DNA from: Chryseobacterium hagamense
GTDB lineage: Bacteria > Bacteroidota > Bacteroidia > Flavobacteriales > Weeksellaceae
Length of the DNA stretch: 64,000 nt
Assembly (NCBI RefSeq): GCF_007991455.1
Contig: NZ_BJYJ01000009.1
Span: 62,001 to 126,000 of the forward strand
Direction of reading: 5' to 3'
The number at the start of each line of letters is the position of its first letter. Within the stretch, counting starts at the first letter, position 1. The notes below the pieces were generated by a model that had not been told where the DNA came from, did not search any database, and saw only the letters and a list, made by a program, of their open reading frames with translations. This document shows, one piece after another, positions 1-8,945 of the stretch. A program made the translations under genes and the position numbers.

Positions 1-157
1 CAGGATAAGTAGCAACATTCACATCAATAAAAGCCCCCGCTTTTGCAGTTGCAGTTTTTGCTTCTTTCTTAATTTTCCTGGGAATATAGGACTGAGAATA
101 AAAAAGACTCGACGAGGAGACTAAAATTAAAGAAAACATCAGTAAGCATCTCTTCAT
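1..157 (-). CDS. Choice-of-anchor L family secreted protein, N-terminus only
   Basis: Only the first 52 or so codons lie in the window; the gene runs off the left edge. The ATG at 155-157 opens a signal peptide (MKRCLLMFSLILVSSS...SQS) followed by a Lys-rich linker and the motif KAGAFIDVN, which is shared with the two complete downstream-numbered neighbours (KAGAFIDVN and KAGVFIDVN). I therefore infer a third member of the same tandem paralogue array: a T9SS-exported surface protein with a choice-of-anchor L domain. A -7-like box, TAAATTTG, lies on the minus strand at 173-180. The sorting domain cannot be seen, so the family call rests on the N-terminus only. Confidence 0.75.
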   Translation of the reverse strand, partial: MKRCLLMFSLILVSSSSLFYSQSYIPRKIKKEAKTATAKAGAFIDVNVATYP

Positions 158-227
158 AATAATTTGTTTTAACAAATTTAAATTATTTTTATAGAAATCG
201 CATATCTAAATCCCTTTTTTATGAATA

Positions 228-258
228 AATAATAAAAAAACCTCTCAAAGTGAGAGGT
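228..258 (-). terminator. Rho-independent terminator of the 1201-aa adhesin gene
   Basis: Hairpin CCTCTCA-AAG-TGAGAGG followed on the minus strand by a run of T, directly after the stop of the gene ending at 276. Confidence 0.8.
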
Positions 259-275
259 TGTAATTTAATTATCTT

Positions 276-3200
276 TTAATTCCGGTTTTTCAGTAAAATC
301 CATCCGCTGCGGAGCTCCAGTTTTCTGCTGGCGGGGTTCTCCCATTGCACCCGGTACCAGTAAGTTGCCGTAGGAAGATTGAGGCTTCCCCTCAGCATTC
401 CGTTCCAGGAGGTATTGTTCTTACCTGCTTTGAATACTTCCTGCCCGTACCGGTCAAAAATAGAAGCGGCAAAATTATTATAGGTACTGATGCCTGTAAA
501 GTCTACCGTATCGTTTTTACCATCTGAATTCGGCGTAATGGCATTCGTTACGACAAAAGTAAAGAATGAGAGAGATGTAGAGCATTTTGCATCTTTTACC
601 CTTACCAATAAGGTGTAGTTGGTATTGTCCAGCACATTATAAAAAACATTGGATGCCTGCCAGTTGATTCCGCCGTTAATGGAATATTCCAGTGTTCCGT
701 TGGTAGGATTCGTTGCTGTTATGGTAAGGATGTTTTTCTCATAGGTAACATCTGTAAGCTGTGGCAGTGCCGGATTGATCAGCTGAGCGGAGAATACTTT
801 GGAACATGTCCCGTTGCTGATGGTTACCGAGTAAGTTCCCGGTGTGCTTACGGAGATGGTCTGGGTAGTGGCTCCCGTATTCCACAGATAGGTATAATTT
901 GGCCCTGATCCTGCATCCAGGACACCACTGTCTCCGGCACAGGCATATACATCCTGCAAACCGGAGACGATCGCCGGTACAACCTGTATGGTAATGGAAG
1001 TCGGTGTGGCCACTTTGCAGCCGTTTCCACCTAAAGCATAAACGGAATAGGTTGTCGTAACGGTCGGCGATACGATCTGGGTACTGCCGTTCCCCGGAAG
1101 GCCTACCCATTCGTAAGTGACACCGCCGGTAGCCGTTAAAGTAACGGATTCCCCTACGCATATTTTAGATTTCGAAGCGGCCAGTACGGCTACCGGAGGT
1201 CCTACAGTAACGTTTACCGTTGCAGGGTTTGCAGAAACACAACCGTTCGCGCCTACGGCAAATACCGTATAGGTTGTAGTGTTTGCCGGTGAGACCACCT
1301 GGGTATTGCCATTCCCGGTAAGGCCACCACCCCAGTTATAGGTAACTCCTCCTGAGGCGGTTAAAGTCACCGATTCTCCCGCGCAGACCTGCACAGCAGT
1401 AGAAGTCAGCGAGGCCACAGGAGGCGTTGTATTCTGGGTTACCGTCACACTTGCCGTATAGCTGCAGCTCAGGCTGCCCGGCTGATTGATGTTGGTTACC
1501 GTTAAGGTATATACTCCGCCTGCATTCACCACCGGTGTGAGCGTATTACCTCCGGAAACAATATTCCCTCCTCCCGTAGCAGTCCATGCGATGGAAGACC
1601 CTGAAGGAATAATGGAAGTGGTAGCATTCAGCGTAAGTTGTGGGGTCGTACAGGTAATCTGTTGCGGCGGATTGATGGTTAAGGTGGTCTGTGCTGTTGA
1701 AAGCAACTGTAACGTTACCACATTGCGGCATCCGCCATTAACCACAAGAACATAGATCGTCTGCCCTCCTGCGCTGTTAAAAGAGGCAGGATTTGCAATG
1801 GTGTTGGCATTTCCGGCGTTGGCATCTGCAAAATTGGTATAATAGGAAAATGTAACGCCGGAAGCCGTCGTAATCTGAGGCTGGGCTTCCGTTAAATTAT
1901 AATTGATTCCGCCTTGCTGATAGCATTTTAATAAAGTTGCATTATTTACGGTGATTGGCTGGGTCACCTGTATGGTGATGGTCGCCGGAGTCTGTGAAAC
2001 ACAGCCGTTGGCCCCAACAGCCGTTACCGTATAAGTAGTTGTTGTTGTCGGGGAGACGGTTTGGGTGGCACCGGTTCCTGTAAGCCCCGTCCAGTTGTAG
2101 GTGGTGCCCCCGGAAGCCGTTAATGTTACGGACTGGCCTGCACAGATCAGCGTACCGGAAGCTGTCACCCCTGTTGTAGGCGGTGCACTGTCCCCGGTAA
2201 CGGTAACACTTGCGGTATTGGTACAGGTTAAATTTCCGGGCTGATAGGTATTGGAAATGGTTAAAGTGTAGGTTCCCGCAGCATTCACTACAGGATTTAA
2301 GGTATTGGCTCCGGAAACAATATTCCCGTTGGTAGTGGTCCAGCTGAAAGTGGCTCCCGTAGGATAAACGGATCCTGAAGCATTTAGGGTAACCTGCGGA
2401 TTCGCACAGGTCAGAACACCCGGTGCGGCGATGGTTGCCGTAATCTGAGGTGCCTTTACCAGTTGCAGCTCTGCAATTCTTGAACAGAAGCCGTTTTTAA
2501 CCAGTACATATACGGTTTGTCCCGCACTTGGGAAAGCGGTAGGCGTGGCAATCGTATTCCCGTTACCGGCCAAAGCATCGGACTGGTTGATATAATAGGA
2601 AAAAGTAGCCCCCGGCGTCGTACTGACCGTACTTTGGGCGGACGTTAGATTAAACACGGCATTTCCCTGGGTATAACAGGACGTGAGCGTTGCATTCTGA
2701 ACGGTAGGTGATGTCCCGCCGACAATGGTTATGGAAGCCGTTCCCGGGCATGTATTCCCCGGTAAAAATACCTGAACACTGTAGGTTCCGGGCTGGGTAG
2801 CCGTATAAGAAGCCTGGGTTGCTCCCGGAATCGGGTTTACGCCCAGATACCACTGGTACGTGGCCCCGCCGCCCTGAACCGAAGCGGTAAAGGTCTGAGG
2901 AGCATTGTCACAGACATTGATGGATGAAGGAAGGGCAACGCCTGCCGGGTTCAGCAATTGAACCCCGATATCAAAAGAGCCCGCTTCAAGGAAAACTGCA
3001 GAATCGAAGTTGGAATCCTGATAATCCGCCAGAACCATTTTGAAGTGATACGTCTGGCCGGGAATTACCGTCGCCGTTGCCGTAAGAGGAACGGTACGCC
3101 CGTTAAAATTAGTCTCGATCTGCGGAGAATTATATCCACCGAAATAAGCTACATTGGCAGCGCCGCAGGCCAAAGGGGCACCGGTCTGATATTGGGTGGC

Positions 3201-3881
3201 CGGATGGATATTTGTTACACTTACAGGGCCCGCCCCTCCGGGAAGGACAGCCAGATTGGTATACGGATCTCCTACTCTTTTCAGCAACAGGGCAAAACCG
3301 TCACTGATGGTGCATGGAAAGTTGGTCTGGTATTCTTTGGAAGCAAAAAGGTATCTGAAGGTCACTTTGGTAGACGCCGGAACAAAATCGAATTCGATAA
3401 ACGTGGCATCGTTCAGTTGGTTGTTCGGAACACCCAATGCCGCTGCAAGATCCGCATCTCCTCCTGAACCCAAAGGGTCACTCAGGGTTCCCTGAAAATC
3501 ATTACCCGCCTTCCGGGCATATCCGGTCGTAAGCACGATTCCTTTGGCAAAAGGAAAATTGGTGGTTGCCTTATTAAAATATCCCCAGCTTCTGTTCTGG
3601 TTGGACACTGCTAAATTCGGAGAAACGGAAATATTGGTTACGTTGGCTGCTGAACAGGCAGACCCTCCGCTGATCAGCACGTCTTTTACCAGCTGGCTGA
3701 TGCTGAAACCGGATTCCGGGTATGCCGCGGTATTTACATCGATGAAAGCTCCGGCTTTCATGTTTTCCGACGTTTTTTTACTGACGATTCCTTTCCCTTC
3801 CCTGTTCTGGGCAGAAAGGAAACCTGTTGAAAAAACTAAAAACAAAGCCAAAAATAAATTTTTTGTCCTCCTATCTAACAT
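276..3881 (-). CDS. Choice-of-anchor L domain protein with T9SS type B sorting domain
   Basis: Secreted 1201-residue surface protein of unknown ligand. Residues 1-25 are a signal peptide ending FLSAQ. Residues about 45-310 match the choice-of-anchor L domain (GIVLTTG, SDGFALLL, VLPGGAGPVS, NGRTVPLTA, DSAVFLEAGSFDIG). An Ig/PKD-like unit with YQWYL follows at 320-390. Next come two tandem copies of a roughly 245-residue block (about 396-638 and 647-892), each starting NATL, then further Ig-like repeats. The C-terminus (about 1112-1201) is a gliding-motility-associated type B sorting domain (ITPNSDGKNDTVDF, IFDRYGQEVF, YWYRVQW, SGWILLKN). Export through the T9SS is established for this tail type. 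The usual FASEEY motif reads FASKEY here. Expression is probably from the promoter at 3898-3929. Confidence 0.9.
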   Translation of the reverse strand: MLDRRTKNLFLALFLVFSTGFLSAQNREGKGIVSKKTSENMKAGAFIDVNTAAYPESGFSISQLVKDVLISGGSACSAANVTNISVSPNLAVSNQNRSWGYFNKATTNFPFAKGIVLTTGYARKAGNDFQGTLSDPLGSGGDADLAAALGVPNNQLNDATFIEFDFVPASTKVTFRYLFASKEYQTNFPCTISDGFALLLKRVGDPYTNLAVLPGGAGPVSVTNIHPATQYQTGAPLACGAANVAYFGGYNSPQIETNFNGRTVPLTATATVIPGQTYHFKMVLADYQDSNFDSAVFLEAGSFDIGVQLLNPAGVALPSSINVCDNAPQTFTASVQGGGATYQWYLGVNPIPGATQASYTATQPGTYSVQVFLPGNTCPGTASITIVGGTSPTVQNATLTSCYTQGNAVFNLTSAQSTVSTTPGATFSYYINQSDALAGNGNTIATPTAFPSAGQTVYVLVKNGFCSRIAELQLVKAPQITATIAAPGVLTCANPQVTLNASGSVYPTGATFSWTTTNGNIVSGANTLNPVVNAAGTYTLTISNTYQPGNLTCTNTASVTVTGDSAPPTTGVTASGTLICAGQSVTLTASGGTTYNWTGLTGTGATQTVSPTTTTTYTVTAVGANGCVSQTPATITIQVTQPITVNNATLLKCYQQGGINYNLTEAQPQITTASGVTFSYYTNFADANAGNANTIANPASFNSAGGQTIYVLVVNGGCRNVVTLQLLSTAQTTLTINPPQQITCTTPQLTLNATTSIIPSGSSIAWTATGGGNIVSGGNTLTPVVNAGGVYTLTVTNINQPGSLSCSYTASVTVTQNTTPPVASLTSTAVQVCAGESVTLTASGGVTYNWGGGLTGNGNTQVVSPANTTTYTVFAVGANGCVSANPATVNVTVGPPVAVLAASKSKICVGESVTLTATGGVTYEWVGLPGNGSTQIVSPTVTTTYSVYALGGNGCKVATPTSITIQVVPAIVSGLQDVYACAGDSGVLDAGSGPNYTYLWNTGATTQTISVSTPGTYSVTISNGTCSKVFSAQLINPALPQLTDVTYEKNILTITATNPTNGTLEYSINGGINWQASNVFYNVLDNTNYTLLVRVKDAKCSTSLSFFTFVVTNAITPNSDGKNDTVDFTGISTYNNFAASIFDRYGQEVFKAGKNNTSWNGMLRGSLNLPTATYWYRVQWENPASRKLELRSGWILLKNRN

Positions 3882-3897
3882 TTTATATTATTTTAAA

Positions 3898-3929
3898 CAA
3901 AAATACTGTTTTTTTTAATTGAATTTCAA
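3898..3929 (-). promoter_or_regulatory. Bacteroidetes-type promoter of the 1201-aa adhesin
   Basis: On the minus strand, TTG (3929-3927), a 21-bp spacer, then TATTTTTG (3905-3898), matching the -33 and -7 (TAnnTTTG) consensus. The predicted start of transcription is about 10 nt before the ATG at 3881, so the leader is very short. Confidence 0.7.
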
Positions 3930-4004
3930 TTCCGGACAAATTGCATTGCCGTTAATACAATTAAATTTATCGTAAAAAGATTAATTTTCATTCTTTTAAA
4001 ACGG

Positions 4005-4034
4005 AAAAAGGCCGAACAAATTGTCGGCCTTTTT
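4005..4034 (-). terminator. Symmetric terminator after the 788-aa adhesin gene
   Basis: AAAAAGGCCGA, an 8-base loop, then TCGGCCTTTTT. The hairpin has T runs on both strands. It lies just past the stop at 4050 and upstream of the promoter of the next adhesin gene, so it insulates the two tandem paralogues. Confidence 0.85.
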
Positions 4035-4049
4035 ACATCTAATTACATA

Positions 4050-6416
4050 TTATTCAAAATTCTTCAGGAGAATCCATCCGGTTTTTACTACCGGCTGTTT
4101 GCTTGCAGGATCCTCGAAACTGATCTGGTACCAGTATGAAGCGGTATTAAGGCGCTTACCCTGGAAATATCCGTCCCAGTAAGGCTGCAGTTTGCTTTCC
4201 CGGTAGACTTCTTTTCCGTAACGGTCGAAAATGGATGCCTTGAAATCCTTATTATCATTTACGCCCCTGAAATCAATAATGTCATTGATGTTATCCCCGT
4301 TCGGCGTAATAACGTTCTGCATCACGAAAGTGAAGTATTCCAGGAAGCCTACACAACTTGTTTTCTTTACCCGTACCCTGATGGAAACCACTTTATTCCG
4401 CGGAACATTGGCAAAGGTATTTGAATTCTGCCAGGTGAGGCCGTTGTCAATAGAATATTCCAGCGGTCCGTTACTCGGATTGCTTGCCGTGATGATCATT
4501 GTTCCGTTTTCGTTATAATTTACATTGACGATTTCCGGAATAATGGCCTGCGTTACCTGTGTTGTAAAATCTTTGGAACATACCCCGTTGGTAATGGTTA
4601 CCTTATAGGTTCCCGGTGTCGTTACGGAGATGGTCTGCGTGGTAGCTCCCGTACTCCAAAGATAAACGTAATTCGGGCCGGCACCTGCGTCTAAAGTTAT
4701 TGCATCCCCCTGGCAGATCATCCCGCCTGAAAGATTTGATTTGATGGCAGGAACCACTTCGACGGTAACCGTAGCCGGCTGCTGCGGCTTACATCCCTGA
4801 GCCCCGATAGGATAAACCGTGTAAGTTGTGGTCTGTGTCGGGGAAACCGTATAGGTAGAACCGGTTCCCGTGACGCCGGTCCACTGATAGGTTACGCCGT
4901 TTGCAGCGGTGAGTGTTGTAGATTCTCCAAGACAGATTCTGGTTCTGGTAGCGGTAAGCTGGGCAACCGGGGTAACTTCTTTTCTAAGGGTTAGATTTAC
5001 TATTTTACGGCAGAAGGCCCCGTTGGAAACTACGACATAGAGGATTTGTCCGTCGGTACCGTTGTAGCTGCTCATCGCTGCTGCGGAGAGATAGTTGTTA
5101 TTTCCGGCAGTAGCATCTGCCTGGCTGACGTAATACCGGACAACAGCTGTTGTGGAAGTCGTAATCAGGGGCGTTGCATCATTCAGATTGAAATTCGGTA
5201 CTGTAGGTGTCGTACAGAGTTTCAGCGTAGCATCCTGGGCCGGCGGCGTGGTGCCTCCGACGATAGTAATTTCTGCCGTACCCGGACACTGGTTCCCCGG
5301 AATTGTCACCTGAATGGAATATACGCCGGGCTGGGTAGCTGTATAGGTATTGCTGGTAGCGCCGGGTATGGCTACCCCATTCAGAAACCATTGGTAAGTT
5401 GTCCCCGGAGAAGTTACAACCTGTGCCGTTAAGACCTGTGGTGTATTATCACACATGTTGATTGTAGAGGGCAGAACCGTTCCCGCACCATCCGTAAAAC
5501 TGATTCCGATATCGAAAGATCCGCCTTCAATAAATACGGCGGAATCGAATATACTGTCTCTATAATCGGAAAGAATCATTTTAAAATGATAGGATACACC
5601 CGGGGTTACATTGGCAGTAGCTGTTAAAGGAACGGTTCTCCCTTCAAAATTCGTTACGATGTTCGAAGCGGAATTATATCCGGCAAAGTAAGTTTCATTG
5701 ATTGCAGCGCAACCTCCTATTCCTGAAATGGCCGGGTGAATGTTAGTCATTGATACAGGTCCTGCCCCTCCGGGCAGCACGGCCACATTTACGTACGGCC
5801 CTCCGGCAGTAGGCTTGATCAGCAAGGCAAAAGCATCCGAATATTCGCACGGATAAGTGCTTGTATATTCCTCGGAAGCAAAGATATAATTGAATTTCAC
5901 CTGATTGGAAGTAGGGACAAAATCAAACTCCAGCATTACATTATCATTATAATTGTTACTGGGAGTTGGGTTGGGTACCGCCGCCAGCAGATCAGGATCG
6001 TTTATCCCGGCACCTGCAACGGGATCACTTACTGAAGATGCCGTATTACCGGCTTTTCTTGCCATACCGGTTACGAGAACGATACCGTCTGTAAAAGGAA
6101 AGTTGGTCGTTGCTTTATTGAAATATCCCCAGAATCTGTCATTGTTGGTGACCGGCTGATTCGGTGTTACCGTAACATTGGATACGAGTGGCGTGGAACA
6201 GTTGGACTGCCCGTTGATGAGTACCTGCTGAACCAACTGCTGTGCCGTATAGGCTGACGGAGTATAATTTGCAGCATTGACATCAATAAAAACACCGGCT
6301 TTGTTGTTTACCGAAGTAACTAGATTTTTTGGCGGTTTCCTTTGTCCCAGCAATGAGGCTGATAAAGTTAGGAAGACTAAGATAAAATAGTAGTTTTTTA
6401 ATCTATAATTTAACAT
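4050..6416 (-). CDS. Choice-of-anchor L domain protein with T9SS type B sorting domain (shorter paralogue)
   Basis: A 788-residue paralogue of the neighbour at 276-3881. It has a signal peptide (to about residue 24), the anchor motif KAGVFIDVN, and a choice-of-anchor L domain carrying the canonical FASEEY (GIVLVTGMARKAG, VLPGGAGPVSMTNIHP, DSAVFIEGGSFDIG). An Ig-like unit with YQWFLNG, a DATL block and two to three Ig-like repeats follow (for example ICLGESTTLTAANGVTYQW). The type B sorting tail reads ITPNGDNINDIIDF, IFDRYGKEVY, YWYQISF, TGWILLKNFE. It lacks the second 245-residue block of its neighbour, which explains most of the length difference. A minus-strand TATTTTTG box lies at 6433-6440, close before the start. 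Confidence 0.9.
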   Translation of the reverse strand: MLNYRLKNYYFILVFLTLSASLLGQRKPPKNLVTSVNNKAGVFIDVNAANYTPSAYTAQQLVQQVLINGQSNCSTPLVSNVTVTPNQPVTNNDRFWGYFNKATTNFPFTDGIVLVTGMARKAGNTASSVSDPVAGAGINDPDLLAAVPNPTPSNNYNDNVMLEFDFVPTSNQVKFNYIFASEEYTSTYPCEYSDAFALLIKPTAGGPYVNVAVLPGGAGPVSMTNIHPAISGIGGCAAINETYFAGYNSASNIVTNFEGRTVPLTATANVTPGVSYHFKMILSDYRDSIFDSAVFIEGGSFDIGISFTDGAGTVLPSTINMCDNTPQVLTAQVVTSPGTTYQWFLNGVAIPGATSNTYTATQPGVYSIQVTIPGNQCPGTAEITIVGGTTPPAQDATLKLCTTPTVPNFNLNDATPLITTSTTAVVRYYVSQADATAGNNNYLSAAAMSSYNGTDGQILYVVVSNGAFCRKIVNLTLRKEVTPVAQLTATRTRICLGESTTLTAANGVTYQWTGVTGTGSTYTVSPTQTTTYTVYPIGAQGCKPQQPATVTVEVVPAIKSNLSGGMICQGDAITLDAGAGPNYVYLWSTGATTQTISVTTPGTYKVTITNGVCSKDFTTQVTQAIIPEIVNVNYNENGTMIITASNPSNGPLEYSIDNGLTWQNSNTFANVPRNKVVSIRVRVKKTSCVGFLEYFTFVMQNVITPNGDNINDIIDFRGVNDNKDFKASIFDRYGKEVYRESKLQPYWDGYFQGKRLNTASYWYQISFEDPASKQPVVKTGWILLKNFE

Positions 6417-6542
6417 TTTGATGTTGTTTGTTCAAAAATAATGATTTTTAAATTAAAATTTTACTAAAAAGATATTCATTTTTATTAAAAATGTAAATCC
6501 CTTTAAAAATTCAGAGAAGAAGATATTATATCTGTATAAACG

Positions 6543-6566
6543 AAAAAAACTGATAAAAATTATCAG
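6543..6566 (-). terminator. Terminator of the acidic-heptad membrane protein gene
   Basis: CTGATA-AAAAT-TATCAG hairpin followed on the minus strand by seven T. It lies 34 bp past the stop at 6600 and would end the rnz-TIGR02757-6600 transcript. Confidence 0.7.
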
Positions 6567-6599
6567 CCTTTCCTTATTGTTTTTCGTTTAAAGATTGTT

Positions 6600-7130
6600 T
6601 TATTCCTTTTTCAGTTCATCAATCATGTTCTGAAGTTCATCAATTTTATCCTTTAAAGCTTTAATTTCATTCTTATTGGAACTTACATTGCTTTTCAGCA
6701 TCACATTCTTAGCCCTTTCGCTGTGGTCTTCATCATCCTCTTCTTCGTTGATCTCCTCAATGTCTTCCTGGATGTCTTCAATGTCCTCGTTGATTTCCTC
6801 AATATCTTCGCTGATTTCCTCGATATCTTCACTGATTTCTTCGATATCCTCCTGGATGTCTTCGATGTCTTCCTGGATATCTTCGATCTTTTCATGGCTT
6901 TTGTTAACCGACATCTGGATGAAGATCGCCAGATAAATCGCTTCCAGCGAAACTACGGTGGTAAGGATCAGCAGCATCTTATCGAATTCCACCAGGTGAA
7001 GGACCGGCAGGAGGAAGGAAATAATAAAAAATAAAGTATGGGCAATCAGCGATGGGATGGAGCCGATCCACCAGGTAATGCCGTTGGCAATTTTTTCTAA
7101 AACCTCTGTTTTTTCTTCGTACTTTTTCAT
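6600..7130 (-). CDS. DUF1003-like membrane protein with seven-heptad acidic coiled coil
   Basis: 176-residue protein of unknown function. Residues about 15-75 contain two hydrophobic membrane segments (TLFFIISFLLPVLHL and LLILTTVVSLEAIYLAIFI). The SLEAIYLAIFI stretch resembles the conserved core of DUF1003. Residues 82-130 are seven uninterrupted heptads of the type IEDIQED/IEEISED, with Ile at both core positions and acidic residues elsewhere. An EEEDDED patch follows, then a charged C-terminal helix (about 152-176) rich in Lys/Glu/Leu. This suggests a membrane-tethered coiled-coil oligomer facing one side of the inner membrane. The gene starts 13 bp after the TIGR02757 gene and is probably co-transcribed with it and rnz. 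The repeat encodes a matching repetitive antisense frame that I regard as non-coding. Confidence 0.75.
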   Translation of the reverse strand: MKKYEEKTEVLEKIANGITWWIGSIPSLIAHTLFFIISFLLPVLHLVEFDKMLLILTTVVSLEAIYLAIFIQMSVNKSHEKIEDIQEDIEDIQEDIEEISEDIEEISEDIEEINEDIEDIQEDIEEINEEEDDEDHSERAKNVMLKSNVSSNKNEIKALKDKIDELQNMIDELKKE

Positions 7131-7143
7131 TGTGTTCTGTTTT

Positions 7144-7914
7144 TTATAACAATTCTTTGGTTACTCCCAGTCCGAAAAGGGCAAAATCATATTTCGCAGG
7201 ATCCTGGTCATCAAACTTCCGGATCACCAGGTCCAGTTCTTCTACGGTTTTCCAGTCATTCTGCGACCGGGAAACCAGTCCCAGCTTCCGCGAAATGTTT
7301 CCGGTGTGCACATCCAGCGGAATAGACAGGTGTTTCGGATGGATCTTCTCCCAGATCCCAAAGTCCACCCCACGTTTGTCCTTACGCACCATCCACCGGA
7401 GAAACATGATGATTCTTTTGGTAGAAGAATTTTTGTAGGGCGAGCTGACGTGCTTGTGGCTCCTGTGCTTTTCACTCCCCAGAAAACGTGATCTGAAGCG
7501 TTCGATGGCATGGCCGAAATTGGTTTCGGTATCATGCACCGCAAATAGATCTTCCAGGCTTTCATTTTCAGTATAAATCCTGTGGAACTGTCTGATGAAG
7601 TAGACGAAATCTTCCCCGTTGAAAGTCCGGTGAATGCTTTTATCCTGAAGGTCTTTCAGATCTTTTTCAGAATGGTTCAGCACAAAATCATAAGGTGAAT
7701 TCCCCATAATATCCAGCATCTTGTCTGCAGATTTAAGGATTGCTTTCCGGTTTCCCCACGAAATGGTCGCGGCCAGGAACCCTGCAATTTCGATATCCTG
7801 TCGTAAAGAAAAACGGTGCGGGATCCCGATGGGATCATGCTCTATAAATTCCGGCCGGTTATAGCGGTCTGCCTTTTCATCCAGGAAGATTTTCAATTCT
7901 TCAAAGTTCATCAT
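7144..7914 (-). CDS. TIGR02757 family protein
   Basis: 256-residue soluble protein of the conserved, functionally uncharacterised family TIGR02757 (DUF2400). Recognisable parts are the N-terminal block with YNRPEFIEHDPIGIPH, the segment FLAATISWGNRKAI, and the C-terminal VDFGIWEKIHPKHLSIPLD with HTGNISRKLGL. Length agrees with the family. The helical composition and the HTGNISR segment are reminiscent of HhH-GPD-type DNA glycosylase folds, but this is my impression and not a demonstrated activity. It lies 6 bp downstream of rnz in the same direction, so the two are very likely one operon. ATG at 7912-7914 is the first start in a continuous frame. Confidence 0.8.
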   Translation of the reverse strand: MMNFEELKIFLDEKADRYNRPEFIEHDPIGIPHRFSLRQDIEIAGFLAATISWGNRKAILKSADKMLDIMGNSPYDFVLNHSEKDLKDLQDKSIHRTFNGEDFVYFIRQFHRIYTENESLEDLFAVHDTETNFGHAIERFRSRFLGSEKHRSHKHVSSPYKNSSTKRIIMFLRWMVRKDKRGVDFGIWEKIHPKHLSIPLDVHTGNISRKLGLVSRSQNDWKTVEELDLVIRKFDDQDPAKYDFALFGLGVTKELL

Positions 7915-7920
7915 TAAATT

Positions 7921-8835
7921 CTAAATTTTTACAGGCTCCAGGGCTTTCGGTAAAAAGGTATTCGGGAAAATCGTTCTGGCCTCGTCTGTAAATACGGTCA
8001 GATCCCCATAACGGTTGGAAAAATGCCCCAATATCAATTTCCCAACCTCTGCTCTTTTGGCAATCACAGCTGCTTCCTGAGCGGTCGTATGCCCGGTGTA
8101 ATCGGCCATCTCCTTCAGGTCATGCAGAAAGGTGGACTCGTGGTACAAGAGCGTAACGTTTTTGATAATCGGGATGACGCTTTCCAGATACCGGGTATCA
8201 CTGCAGAAAGCGTAGGAAACCGGCGGTGCGGGATCAACCGTCAGAATTTCGTTTTTAAGCACGTAACCGTCGCTAAGAACAAAGTCTTTTCCTGCTTTGA
8301 TATTGTGGTAATCACAGGTTTCGATTTCTTTGTACTTGGCAATTTCCTTCATATTCAGGTGCCTATCTTTCGGTTTTTCCTTAAAGAGATAACCGTTGCA
8401 GTAGATCCTGTGATCCAGGGGAATGGTATACACCTCCACCCTGTTGTCCTCGTAGATTTTTTCCGAATAATCCTTATCCAGTTCATGATATACCACTTCA
8501 AAACCACGGTGGGTCTCCGTAATCGTAAAAATGGTTTCCAGCATTTTCCTGATTCCCTTCGGGCCGTACACATGCAGCGGCGTTTCCCTTCCCAACAGCC
8601 TGAAAGATGCAATAAGCCCCGGCAGTCCAAAACAATGGTCCCCGTGAAGATGGGAAATGAAAATATGGTTGATTTTCGAAAATTTTGCCTTCGCTTTTCT
8701 TAGCTGAACCTGCGTGCCTTCCCCGCAGTCGATCAGGAAAGACCGCTCCTCCATTTCCAGGAACTGGGCGGTCGGGGAAGAATTGACGGTAGGAATGGCT
8801 GAATTAAAGCCTAATATTGTTAGATAAGTACTCAA
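7921..8835 (-). CDS. rnz: Ribonuclease Z
   Basis: 304-residue metallo-beta-lactamase-fold endonuclease that matures the 3' end of tRNA precursors in the cytoplasm. The metal-binding signature HLHGDH is at about residues 62-67, within FISHLHGDHCFGLPGL. Other family marks are FLIDCGEGTQVQLRK near the N-terminus, FCSDTRY (motif with metal-ligand Asp), YHESTF, and GHTTAQEAA plus LGHFSNRYGD for the last His ligands. Length is typical of the short bacterial form. A minus-strand TACCTTTG box at 8857-8864 lies 21 bp before the start and probably drives rnz together with the two genes after it. Confidence 0.95.
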   Translation of the reverse strand: MSTYLTILGFNSAIPTVNSSPTAQFLEMEERSFLIDCGEGTQVQLRKAKAKFSKINHIFISHLHGDHCFGLPGLIASFRLLGRETPLHVYGPKGIRKMLETIFTITETHRGFEVVYHELDKDYSEKIYEDNRVEVYTIPLDHRIYCNGYLFKEKPKDRHLNMKEIAKYKEIETCDYHNIKAGKDFVLSDGYVLKNEILTVDPAPPVSYAFCSDTRYLESVIPIIKNVTLLYHESTFLHDLKEMADYTGHTTAQEAAVIAKRAEVGKLILGHFSNRYGDLTVFTDEARTIFPNTFLPKALEPVKI

Positions 8836-8945
8836 ATTGATCGTTTATTATATACACAAAGGTACGGATTAAGGTTTAGATTAAGATTGAGGCAGAGGCT
8901 GAGCCTTAGATCGAAAGCCGGATATCCGTCGCCTTTATCTTTGTA

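Noticed and set aside
2958..3467. 169-codon plus-strand frame within the adhesin gene
   Set aside because: Antisense to a well-supported coding region with clear domains; no start context or family.
6676..6936. Ser/Ile-rich plus-strand frame antisense to the heptad repeat
   Set aside because: Its regular composition is a mirror of the 21-bp repeat on the coding strand.
8023..8703. 226-codon plus-strand frame within rnz
   Set aside because: Antisense shadow of rnz with no recognisable domain.
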